A stretch of 64,000 bases of DNA from Synergistaceae bacterium (GTDB lineage: Bacteria > Synergistota > Synergistia > Synergistales > Aminobacteriaceae). The notes below the pieces were generated by a model. It did no database searches. It saw only the letters and a program-made list of their open reading frames with translations, and was not told the origin of the DNA. Shown here one piece after another: positions 7,816 to 15,420 of the stretch. The number at the start of each line of letters is the position of its first letter. The stretch's first letter is position 1. Where the stretch lies: assembly GCA_017439345.1 (NCBI GenBank), contig JAFSJJ010000001.1, forward strand, positions 17,548 to 81,547, given 5' to 3'. Both the position numbers and the translations under genes were made by a program.

Positions 7816-9327
7816 TTATATCCTCCCGTAAAGTTTTGTTGCTGCCTTTATTCTATCTGCCATGCCTACAGGTATAGCATCAGGTTTCATTCGCCACGCC
7901 CAGTTACCTGAAGGAGTAGACGGAACGTTAATTCTTGCGCTTGCATCAAGTCTCAAGTAATCCTGCATAGGGATAATAGCGATATTAGCTACTGAACTCA
8001 TAGCGAGCCTCGTAATTTCAGAAGCGAAAATATACCCGTCCAGGACATCGCGCCCGATATATGACGAGAAATTTTTAATCTCATCTTCTGAAGCGTCATT
8101 CTCGAACCAGCCCCGTGAAGTATTATTGTCATGAGTTCCTGTGTATATTACGTTATTGCGTGTATTATTATGAGGTGCATATGGATTGTCAGCAGGATTT
8201 CCGAAAGCAAAGTGCAGAATCAGCATTCCAGGTAAATTTAATTCTTTGCGTAAGTCTTCAACATCAGGCGTTATTATTCCCAGATTTTCGGCCCAGAAAG
8301 GAAGCTCCGGGAAATTTTGCTTCAACACCGCGAAAAATTCTTTATATGGAACGTCAACCCATTCACCGTTTTTAGCAGTAGCCTCACCATAAGGAACTGC
8401 CCAATATGCAACAAGACCCCTGAAGTGATCTATTCTGACTCTGTCGAACATGAGCAGCAAATTTCTCACTCTCTTAACCCACCAGTCAAAGCCCGTCTTC
8501 TCGATAGCTTCCCAGTTGTAAGTAGGATTGCCCCATAACTGCCCGCTTTCACTGAAATAATCCGGCGGAACTCCTGCAACTGTAACGGGGTTCAAGTCCT
8601 CGTCGAGATTGAATAAGTCAGGGTGCTGCCAAACGTCCGCGCAGTCTCTAGTTACGTAAAGAGGAACATCACCGATTAATTCTATTTCGAGTTCAGTTAA
8701 TTTCGCGTGTAATTTCTTGGCCTGAGTGAAGAATATATATTGATAGAATTCTTGAAGAGCTATCTCGCGTGAATATTTTGCTTTGAAGTCAGCAAGGGCT
8801 TTCTTATCTCTATGTCTCAAATCTTCCGGCCACTCGTACCAGGGCAGACCGTCATTAATGCTCTTAATAACGCTGAACATTGCGAAACTTTCAAGCCACT
8901 CTGAGTCAGCAATAAATTTCTTGAAGCCTGAAGTATCGCCGTGCATATAGTGTTCATAAGCAGCATTTAATATTTCAGTCTTGAATTTGCGTGCCTGCGA
9001 ATAATCTACACGTTCAATATTTTTCGAGAAGTCATATCTTGAAGCAATAGAATTTAGCTCGCCGTGAGTTAATAATTTATCGTCAACCAGCAATTCAGGA
9101 CTCACCAATAAATAATTTCCTGCAAATGCGCTTGTAGGACTATACGGGGAATTTCCGCACCCTTCATCTATTGAAGTCAGAGGCAAAACCTGCCACATTG
9201 ACTGTCCTGATTCATGCAAGAACTTAGCGAATTTCACAGCTTCAGGGCCGAAATCGCCTATACCGAATTTTGACGGGAGAGAAGTTATAGGAAGTAATAT
9301 ACCTGCACAACGTTTTGATTTACTCAT
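7816..9327 (-). CDS. malQ: 4-alpha-glucanotransferase (amylomaltase)
   Basis: A 503-residue GH77 protein. It begins with CAGILLPITSLPSKFGIGDFG and contains the nucleophile region RIDHFRGLVAYW, the acid/base region FWAENLG and the downstream GTHDNNTSRGW. It transfers 1,4-alpha-glucan segments between maltodextrins, working in glycogen or starch metabolism in the cytoplasm. Length and all catalytic motifs are as expected. It sits six bases downstream of the amidohydrolase-like gene and eight bases upstream of uxaA, so it is part of a minus-strand transcript of carbohydrate genes. Confidence 0.95.
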   Translation of the reverse strand: MSKSKRCAGILLPITSLPSKFGIGDFGPEAVKFAKFLHESGQSMWQVLPLTSIDEGCGNSPYSPTSAFAGNYLLVSPELLVDDKLLTHGELNSIASRYDFSKNIERVDYSQARKFKTEILNAAYEHYMHGDTSGFKKFIADSEWLESFAMFSVIKSINDGLPWYEWPEDLRHRDKKALADFKAKYSREIALQEFYQYIFFTQAKKLHAKLTELEIELIGDVPLYVTRDCADVWQHPDLFNLDEDLNPVTVAGVPPDYFSESGQLWGNPTYNWEAIEKTGFDWWVKRVRNLLLMFDRVRIDHFRGLVAYWAVPYGEATAKNGEWVDVPYKEFFAVLKQNFPELPFWAENLGIITPDVEDLRKELNLPGMLILHFAFGNPADNPYAPHNNTRNNVIYTGTHDNNTSRGWFENDASEDEIKNFSSYIGRDVLDGYIFASEITRLAMSSVANIAIIPMQDYLRLDASARINVPSTPSGNWAWRMKPDAIPVGMADRIKAATKLYGRI

Positions 9328-9333
9328 AATATT

Positions 9334-10671
9334 TTATATCGCTCCTGATTCATAAACTGCACAGCCTGCGCAGAAAGTTAATGCAACGTCAATAGCTGCT
9401 ATTTCATCCGGCCTGACTAAAAACGGATCTTTTTCGAGGACTACTAAATCTGCATCACTGCCTTGAGTAATTTCGCCCCGTCTTGACTCATTGCTTCCGT
9501 TCCAGGCTGCTCCCCATGTGTAAAGATTAATTGCTTCTGCTGCTGAAAGTCTCTCGTTAATGCTCATGAATGCGCTGATTTTTTTAACCGGTGCTGTGAG
9601 AGCTTCTCCGCTTCCTGATGATAAAACAAGACCGTTTTGAAATGTCTCATGCAGAAAATTATTTTCGGGACTGTTATTAGTCAATATGCCTCCGAAGCCT
9701 AATGATTTCATTCTTTCAAGTGAGCTTGTGTTGAAATTTCGGATTAAGTGCCGGGTATTCTTTCTTGATTTCTTGATGACCCGTTCAAGTGCATTAATAC
9801 AAGGCTTTGAATTATCGCTTATGATCTGGCAGCCCGATAAATGAGCAGAGTAAATCATGTTGTTTTGCTCTTCTTTAGGGTTGAGTTTATCGGATTTGAT
9901 TATTATTCCTCCCATTTTGCAGAGGGTCAGGCCGTCGCCGGTTCTGAGTCCTGTTGCAAGGAACTCGTTCAAAGTCTGCAAGTCATCGAAAGCGAAATTG
10001 CATCTTAATCTGAACGTTAATAAATCATAGGCTTCTTCTGAGAAAATATCCCAAATCCTGCCGGAGTCTGAGCCTGAGTCAAAGTCCATCCATAATTCGC
10101 TAATTCCCAGAGCGTTAATTTTAGGCGAGTAAGTCTTGAGCAAATATAATATATCTTCATCGCTTAAGCCTGGTAAATGCTGAGTGAATTCGTCAAGTTC
10201 AACGTTATCTTGAGGCATGTTGAATTCAGTCATCGCAGGAGAGTTTAATATTGCGTGGCTGTTTTCTTTATCGATAATGGCGCAAGGTCTTGAACTGGTA
10301 ATATTATCAAGTTCTTCACGTGAAATTATTAAGTTATCGGGCAGGTTGTAAGCAATATACCATCCGCGTAAAGGCTTAGGGTTCGCATGAGTATACGCGC
10401 TCAATGCATCGCTGAATTCTTTCACTGAATGAACGTTATTAAGGCTCAAGCGTTCTTGACTCTCTGACCACGATAAAAAATTAAAGCCTGAGTCGCAAAA
10501 TCCCGGCAGAACTGTACGTCCCTGCAAATCGATGACTTGACCGTTGAGATTTCGGACTTCATCATTAATAGAGACTATACGGCCGTTCTCAAACGTTATA
10601 TTCGAGACTATCCCGGAAGGAGTATGAATCCTGCCGTTTACGAGTGAAATTTTTTCCTGTTGAATCTGCAA
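9334..10671 (-). CDS. Amidohydrolase-fold protein lacking metal ligands
   Basis: About 445 residues with the domain layout of the YtcJ/NfdA-type amidohydrolases: an N-terminal beta sandwich, the VLPGFCDS strand, and the C-terminal SADLVVLEKDPF strand. I place the start at the TTG at 10671 because GGGAGGGG lies five bases upstream; an upstream TTG at 10686 lacks such a site. In active members the segment after LPGF reads DSHxH; here it is DSGFNF. The later ligand His in the RHxxEH-like motif is Asn (RHLIRNF), and the GSDAP-like Asp is absent (SSGSGEALTAP). The gene is intact, so it is probably a non-catalytic or repurposed relative. Confidence 0.7.
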   Translation of the reverse strand: MQIQQEKISLVNGRIHTPSGIVSNITFENGRIVSINDEVRNLNGQVIDLQGRTVLPGFCDSGFNFLSWSESQERLSLNNVHSVKEFSDALSAYTHANPKPLRGWYIAYNLPDNLIISREELDNITSSRPCAIIDKENSHAILNSPAMTEFNMPQDNVELDEFTQHLPGLSDEDILYLLKTYSPKINALGISELWMDFDSGSDSGRIWDIFSEEAYDLLTFRLRCNFAFDDLQTLNEFLATGLRTGDGLTLCKMGGIIIKSDKLNPKEEQNNMIYSAHLSGCQIISDNSKPCINALERVIKKSRKNTRHLIRNFNTSSLERMKSLGFGGILTNNSPENNFLHETFQNGLVLSSGSGEALTAPVKKISAFMSINERLSAAEAINLYTWGAAWNGSNESRRGEITQGSDADLVVLEKDPFLVRPDEIAAIDVALTFCAGCAVYESGAI

Positions 10672-10706
10672 ATTATCCCCTCCCAATTGAGCATAAATAA
10701 ATATTA

Positions 10707-10740
10707 ACCTGCCCCGTTGAATTCAGAGCAGGTGTAAATC
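10707..10740 (-). terminator. Weak hairpin after the YjfB-like gene
   Basis: The 6-bp stem ACCTGC / GCAGGT (10707-10712 with 10728-10733) lies just past the stop of the 10745-11008 gene. On the minus strand it is followed by an AT-rich TAATATTTATTT stretch rather than a clean T run, so termination may be partial. Confidence 0.4.
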
Positions 10741-10744
10741 TTAA

Positions 10745-11008
10745 TTAATATAATCCGCTGTGTTTAGTCCCAATCCCGAAGATAGCAAGCGAGCTTTCCA
10801 TAAGTTCATTTTGCTGCTTGACCAGCCATGCTCCCATAGCCATTTGGACTTTAGCCTGACTCATGTCCATAGAAGCTTGTGCAATGCTCATAGGGTCGGC
10901 ACCGGACTCGAGGACTTTAGAACTTGCTGCGTTGGCTGTGTTGAGGCCGTTTTGCATTAAGCTCAGACCGTTTTTGCCGAGAGTGTCATAACTTGAGAGA
11001 TTGATCAT
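10745..11008 (-). CDS. YjfB-like putative motility protein
   Basis: An 87-residue helical protein with the segment ASMDMSQAKVQMAMGAWLVKQQNEL, which resembles the small YjfB family of putative motility proteins. No signal peptide or membrane span is visible. It is divergent from the hydrogenase regulator gene and is followed by a weak hairpin, so it looks monocistronic. No flagellar genes are in the window, so context does not help. The role is unknown; the family name is only a resemblance in the central helix. Confidence 0.5.
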   Translation of the reverse strand: MINLSSYDTLGKNGLSLMQNGLNTANAASSKVLESGADPMSIAQASMDMSQAKVQMAMGAWLVKQQNELMESSLAIFGIGTKHSGLY

Positions 11009-11065
11009 GATTACAATTCGCCTCCGTTTGTAAAGAAAAATTTGATTGCGATATATTTTATCAGC

Positions 11066-11094
11066 TTTACAAATAAATTATCGTAAAATACAAT
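11066..11094 (+). promoter_or_regulatory. Sigma-70-type promoter for the TM1266-hydE operon
   Basis: TTTACA at 11066-11071 and TACAAT at 11089-11094 are separated by exactly 17 bases, and the regulator gene begins 36 bases downstream after a clear AGGAGG. The match to consensus is good at both elements. Confidence 0.6.
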
Positions 11095-11129
11095 TCGCGC
11101 TATAAATTTTTCAGGAGGTAAATATCATC

Positions 11130-11375
11130 ATGGAAACACGAGTCGCAGTCATGAGCATTATAGTAGAGGACACTTCACAGGTTGAGACGTTGAACAACAT
11201 TCTTCACGAGTACCGCGAGCATATCATCGGCAGAATGGGTCTTCCGTATCGTCCCAAGAAGATTAATATCATCAGCATAGCACTTGATGCCCCTCAAGAT
11301 ATAATCTCGGCGTTGTCAGGTCGCATAGGAAATCTCGAAGGTGTCAGCGTCAAGACAGCATTCTCTAAAGAGTAA
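11130..11375 (+). CDS. TM1266-type iron-only hydrogenase system regulator
   Basis: This 81-residue protein (ETRVAVMSIIVEDTSQVETLNNILHEY... ISIALDAPQDIISALSGRIGNLEGV) matches the small ACT-like family named after Thermotoga TM1266, found beside [FeFe]-hydrogenase maturation genes. The RMGLPYRPKKINIISI loop is characteristic. It is thought to act as a regulator, perhaps by sensing a ligand; the ligand is unknown. AGGAGG precedes the start, and hydE begins three bases after its stop, confirming the family call by context. Confidence 0.85.
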   Translation: METRVAVMSIIVEDTSQVETLNNILHEYREHIIGRMGLPYRPKKINIISIALDAPQDIISALSGRIGNLEGVSVKTAFSKE

Positions 11376-11377
11376 GA

Positions 11378-12430
11378 GTGATTCAGGATTTAATTTACAA
11401 GCTGGCTCAGAGTCATTCACTAAGTCTTGAAGAGTACGAGAGGCTTATAACAGAACGCAGCGAAGAGTCAGCAGGATTATTAAGGCGTTTGGCGGTTCAG
11501 GAACGAGTCAGAATTTACGGCTATGATGTCTATATCAGGGGCTTAATCGAGATCAGCAATATTTGCAAGAACGACTGCTATTATTGCGGAATTCGACGCA
11601 GCAACACTCATTGCGAACGTTATAGACTCAATCCTGAACAGATAATCTCATGCACTGATGAAGGCTATAATCTGGGCTTCAGGACGTTTGTACTTCAAGG
11701 CGGGGAAGACTCGTATTTCACTGACGAGATATTATGCGGATTAATCAGCAGGATAAAGCATAATCATTCGGACTGCGCGATAACCCTTTCACTAGGAGAG
11801 AGATCACGAACGAGTTACGAGAGATTAAAGCAGTCAGGGGCTGACAGATATTTATTGCGTCACGAGACAGCAGACAAGACTCACTATTCACAGCTTCACC
11901 CGTCCAGCATGTCATTTGAGAATAGAATTAACTGCCTGCAAACTTTACGCGAGCTTCATTATCAGGTCGGAGCAGGTTTCATGGTAGGTTCACCGTTTCA
12001 GACTAACAAGACTCTTGCAGAAGATTTAAAGTTCATCGAGACATTCAAGCCCGAAATGTGCGGTATAGGGCCGTTTATTCCTCATAAAGATACGCCGTTT
12101 CGTGATTATAAACCTGGAACTCTTGAGCTTACGTGTTATTTATTAAGCATTATAAGGCTGATTCATCCTGCTGTATTGCTGCCTGCGACCACTGCACTTG
12201 GGACGATTGACCCTCTTGGCCGCGAGAAGGGAATTTTATCCGGAGCAAATGTCGTTATGCCTAATTTGTCGCCTGTTGACGTGCGAAAGAAATACGAACT
12301 TTATGACAACAAGATATGCACAGGTGAAGAGAGTGCACAGTGTAAGAGCTGCCTTGAGTCAAGAATGAATGCTATAGGCTATAAAATTGCAGTTACGAAA
12401 GGAGATATTATTATTAATGAGTCAAAATAA
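11378..12430 (+). CDS. hydE: [FeFe]-hydrogenase H-cluster maturase HydE
   Basis: A 350-residue radical SAM enzyme with the CKNDCYYC cluster motif near residue 62, followed by [14 protein letters not shown], and later LSLGERS and [15 protein letters not shown], all typical of HydE rather than BioB or ThiH. HydE acts in assembly of the CN/CO-bearing di-iron site of [FeFe] hydrogenases. The start is GTG at 11378, three bases after the regulator gene. HydF, HydG and the hydrogenase are not in the window. The 3' end overlaps a phase-variable glycosyltransferase by 14 bases, so the two are likely co-transcribed. Confidence 0.93.
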   Translation: MIQDLIYKLAQSHSLSLEEYERLITERSEESAGLLRRLAVQERVRIYGYDVYIRGLIEISNICKNDCYYCGIRRSNTHCERYRLNPEQIISCTDEGYNLGFRTFVLQGGEDSYFTDEILCGLISRIKHNHSDCAITLSLGERSRTSYERLKQSGADRYLLRHETADKTHYSQLHPSSMSFENRINCLQTLRELHYQVGAGFMVGSPFQTNKTLAEDLKFIETFKPEMCGIGPFIPHKDTPFRDYKPGTLELTCYLLSIIRLIHPAVLLPATTALGTIDPLGREKGILSGANVVMPNLSPVDVRKKYELYDNKICTGEESAQCKSCLESRMNAIGYKIAVTKGDIIINESK

Positions 12431-13281
12431 GAGCATAGGAATTCTCTATATATGCACAGGGAATTATTCTTTGTTCTGGGAAGGCTTTCACGAGTCCTTC
12501 GAGAGATATTTTTTACCGAATACGACAAAGAATTATTACGTGTTCACCGATGATTTGCAGAAAATACGTAGGTTGGGGGGGGGCAAGATTTTATCACATT
12601 GATCCACTGCCCTGGCCTTTGATTACGTTACTGCGCTTTCACTACTTCACGAGATTCAAAGATGAGATTATTAATAACGATTATCTCATGTTCGCGAACT
12701 CAAATCTTGTATGCAGGAAAACTATCACTGAAGAAGAATTTCTCCCTGATGATTCACAAGAACTCACGGTTGGCATTCACTATGGATTTTGGAATCTGAA
12801 GCCCAGATTCTTTACGTACGAGCGGGACAGGAAATCAAGAGCGTATATTCCCTACAACATCGGCAAAAATTACATGATGGGTGCGTTGATGTGCGGCAGA
12901 ACTGATAACTTTATGAAGATGTCAGAAACATTGAAGACAAGAATAAATGAAGACTTAGCTGACAGAAAAATTGCGCTATGGCACGATGAGTCACACTTCA
13001 ACAAGTATGTACTCGAGAACCGCAAATTACGAGTCCTTACACCTTCTTACGGTTATGCTGAAGGGGTGAACTTACCGTTTGAGATGAAGATGGAACTTCT
13101 TGACAAGAGAAAACATTTTGACGTAAGCCTATTCAAGCGTGATGAGTCTCTTGCACTTCATAAAGTTTTGCCCAAAGTTACACTTTTATTCAGAATCAAA
13201 CGAAAGCTCAAGAGGATTCTGAAACGCTGGAAAATTAATTTTCTTTACTGGAGAGATACATTACTTCGCAGACACATATAA
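12417..13281 (+). CDS. GT6 (ABO-like) glycosyltransferase, frameshifted at a poly-G tract (phase OFF)
   Basis: The first 52 codons (from ATG at 12417, aligned with the intact copy at 13356) run in one frame to a 9-G tract, after which that frame stops at 12600-12602. The rest ([17 protein letters not shown] onward) lies in another frame to 13281. With eight or eleven G the product would be a 287-residue family 6 glycosyltransferase like its neighbour. Catalytic-region motifs are present: FANSN at the position of the ABO-type DXD and [10 protein letters not shown]. Bacterial GT6 enzymes are known with NXN in place of DXD and work without metal. The C-terminus is strongly basic, suggesting membrane association. 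Likely role: adding Gal or GalNAc to a surface glycan. Confidence 0.85.
12575..12583 (+). repeat. Poly-G contingency tract (9 G)
   Basis: Nine consecutive G inside a GT6 gene. The upstream frame passes to a stop at 12600-12602; the downstream frame is restored by one fewer (8) or two more (11) G. Such tracts vary in length by slipped-strand mispairing and switch genes on and off. Confidence 0.85.
12611..12714 (+). repeat. 104-bp direct repeat, copy 1 (GT6 paralogues)
   Basis: This stretch in the first GT6 gene is almost identical to 13549-13652 in the second: by eye 102 of 104 bases match, against much lower similarity on both sides. Such a local patch suggests recent gene conversion or a recombination hot spot between the two copies. 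Confidence 0.85.
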
Positions 13282-13355
13282 CATTCGCAGATATTTTACT
13301 GTATGATAATGAAGCCTTTAATTCAATTTTTATTTAAGAGGAGACATTACTTACA

Positions 13356-14216
13356 ATGAGTCAAAGCAAGAGCATAGGAATTCTATATATCTGCACGGGG
13401 AAATATATTGCGTTCTGGGAGAGCTTTCACGAGTCCTTCGAGAAATATTTTCTGCCTGATACGATAAAGAATTATTACATACTCACCGATAAGCCCGAGA
13501 ATATCACACAATCCGAACGCGTCAAAGCATATTATATAGACCCTATGCCCTGGCCTCTGATTACGTTACTGCGCTTTCACTACTTCACGAGATTCAAAGA
13601 TGAGATTATTAATAACGATTATCTCATGTTCGCGAACTCAAATTTTGTATGCCGTGAAGTCATTCAAGAAGAAGAGTTTCTGCCGAATGATAATCAGGAG
13701 CTTTCATGCGTCATTCACCCGGGATTTTACAACAGGAAGGCGCGCTGGTGTCCCTATGAACGTAACAGGAAATCAAGGGCTTATGTTCCGTATAATATCG
13801 AAGGCAAATACGTCATGGGCAGTCTTATATGCGGTCATAGTGATAAATTCATGAAGATGTCGGAAATTCTGGCCTCAAGAATCAATGAAGACTTCAATAA
13901 CAGAGTCATAGCTCTTTGGCACGATGAGTCGCAATTTAATAGATATGTCCTTGAGAATAGTAATTCTAAGCGTTATCTTTCTCCCTCGTTTGCATATCCT
14001 GAGGGCTGGGACCTGCCGTTTGATGACAAGTTAGAGCTTCTTGACAAGAGCAAATTTTTTAGTGTCTACACGTTCAAAGGGTATACAAAGCCTGAGTTAT
14101 CGTTAATCGAGAAAATTATAAATCTTCCTGCGAAAATCTTTCACCAGTTAATTACGTCACGTTACATGAGAAATATTCTCTGCCTCCGTGACAGCTTATT
14201 AATGAGAAAGTTATAA
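13356..14216 (+). CDS. GT6 (ABO-like) glycosyltransferase, intact copy
   Basis: A 286-residue family 6 glycosyltransferase starting [16 protein letters not shown]. It has NYYILTD for the nucleotide-sugar pocket, FANSN where mammalian ABO enzymes have DVD, and ALWHDESQFNRY near residue 190, the family's hallmark catalytic segment. It lacks the poly-G tract of its upstream paralogue, so it should be made constitutively. An AGGAG precedes the start and a TATGATAAT element lies in the 74-base gap, so it may have its own promoter. The C-terminal 50 residues are basic and amphipathic, probably holding the enzyme at the inner membrane. Confidence 0.88.
   Translation: MSQSKSIGILYICTGKYIAFWESFHESFEKYFLPDTIKNYYILTDKPENITQSERVKAYYIDPMPWPLITLLRFHYFTRFKDEIINNDYLMFANSNFVCREVIQEEEFLPNDNQELSCVIHPGFYNRKARWCPYERNRKSRAYVPYNIEGKYVMGSLICGHSDKFMKMSEILASRINEDFNNRVIALWHDESQFNRYVLENSNSKRYLSPSFAYPEGWDLPFDDKLELLDKSKFFSVYTFKGYTKPELSLIEKIINLPAKIFHQLITSRYMRNILCLRDSLLMRKL
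13549..13652 (+). repeat. 104-bp direct repeat, copy 2 (GT6 paralogues)
   Basis: Partner of 12611-12714; two mismatches by eye. It lies at the equivalent place of the coding sequence ([16 protein letters not shown] to FANSN), 938 bases downstream in the same orientation. Confidence 0.85.
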
Positions 14217-14262
14217 AGCTGTAATCACATTTTATTCATAACAGTATGATAATAAGATTAAA

Positions 14263-14271
14263 TGCTATAAT
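14263..14271 (+). promoter_or_regulatory. Extended -10 promoter for the RND efflux operon
   Basis: TGC followed by TATAAT at 14266-14271 forms an extended -10 element 37 bases upstream of the adaptor start. I see no good -35. GGAGG at 14291-14295 is the ribosome site of the downstream gene. Confidence 0.45.
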
Positions 14272-14307
14272 GCAATAATTTTATGAATTCCGGAGGCGGT
14301 TTATTTT

Positions 14308-15414
14308 ATGCTCAAATTTATTACACGAATAAGATTACTTTTATGGATATTAGCTCTCGTCGGCGTAGGCTTTCTAGTCAGTACTCAGGTTCAGGCAAGG
14401 CTCAGGGCAGACGCAGCAAACTTGAGATCATTGCAGACTCAAACAGTTACAAGCTACCCGGTAGAGACTGAAACACTAAAGACTTCAAACTGGAACACAT
14501 GGCGAAGCTATTACGGTCAGGCCAAGAGCGCACATACTCAGAATATAACGACTTACGAACGCGAAATAGTAAAGAGTGTAAATGTTGACATAGGCAGCAT
14601 AGTCAAAGCAGGTCAGACACTTATAACGTTACAGCCTGCAGCAAGGGGAGCTCAGGTGCAGTCAGGCAAGACAGCATACGAAGAAGCAAAATTGAACTAT
14701 AACAGGCTCAAGCAGCTTAACAAAAAGGGAGGCATATCACAAAGCGAAGTCGACGCAGCATATTCAAGAATGAAATCAGCAGAAGCAGCTCTCAGAACTT
14801 CACAGTCTACCCTAAACAGGACAGCATTAAAAGCAAGCATTAACGGTATTGTCTCAGCAAGAAACGTTGAACCCGGTGAAGTCGCCGAAGCCGGAGTTCC
14901 TTTACTCTCAATAGTAGATCCCCGCGAAATGGAAGCAGAATTAATGGTCTCAAAGAAAGATATTACGAAGATTACGAAAGCTACTCCAGTTGAAATTTAT
15001 GTAGACGGCGTAAAGCATACGGGACGGGTTAAGAGAATCAGTCCTGAAGCTCAAACAGGGTCGGGGCTTTATCCTGTAGTCGTAGGACTTCCTGAGAATT
15101 CGGGAATATTACCGGGTACTTACGTCGAAGGCCGTTTCATGGTCAGCAGTCTGCAAAATGTCGTAGTCATTCCTTCTAATACAGTAATTTACAGGGGGAC
15201 TACTCAATCAGTATATTTAGCTCACGGAAACAAAGCAAAGCTCACAGCAATTACAACAGGTGAAGGACGTGAAGGTCAAGTAGTCGTTACATCAGGGCTT
15301 AAACCGGGCGACAGATTAATCACCAGCGGCAACAGAGTCCTTTATGACGGAGCAGAAATCATCATGAACGTTGACGTTGCAGGTACAAGCAATAACACTT
15401 CAAACGAGGGCTAA
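14308..15414 (+). CDS. RND efflux periplasmic adaptor (MFP/HlyD-like)
   Basis: A 368-residue protein with an N-terminal membrane anchor (residues 7-27). It then has a barrel-sandwich lipoyl-like half (VNVDIGSIVKAGQTLITLQPA), a helical hairpin (roughly 105-160), the second lipoyl half (LKASINGIVSARNVEPGEVAEAG) and beta-barrel plus membrane-proximal domains (GREGQVVVTSGLKPGDRLITSG). It bridges the inner-membrane pump encoded next to an outer-membrane channel. No TolC-like gene is in view. The pump gene follows after six bases, so they form one operon. Confidence 0.92.
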   Translation: MLKFITRIRLLLWILALVGVGFLVSTQVQARLRADAANLRSLQTQTVTSYPVETETLKTSNWNTWRSYYGQAKSAHTQNITTYEREIVKSVNVDIGSIVKAGQTLITLQPAARGAQVQSGKTAYEEAKLNYNRLKQLNKKGGISQSEVDAAYSRMKSAEAALRTSQSTLNRTALKASINGIVSARNVEPGEVAEAGVPLLSIVDPREMEAELMVSKKDITKITKATPVEIYVDGVKHTGRVKRISPEAQTGSGLYPVVVGLPENSGILPGTYVEGRFMVSSLQNVVVIPSNTVIYRGTTQSVYLAHGNKAKLTAITTGEGREGQVVVTSGLKPGDRLITSGNRVLYDGAEIIMNVDVAGTSNNTSNEG

Positions 15415-15420
15415 ATATTC

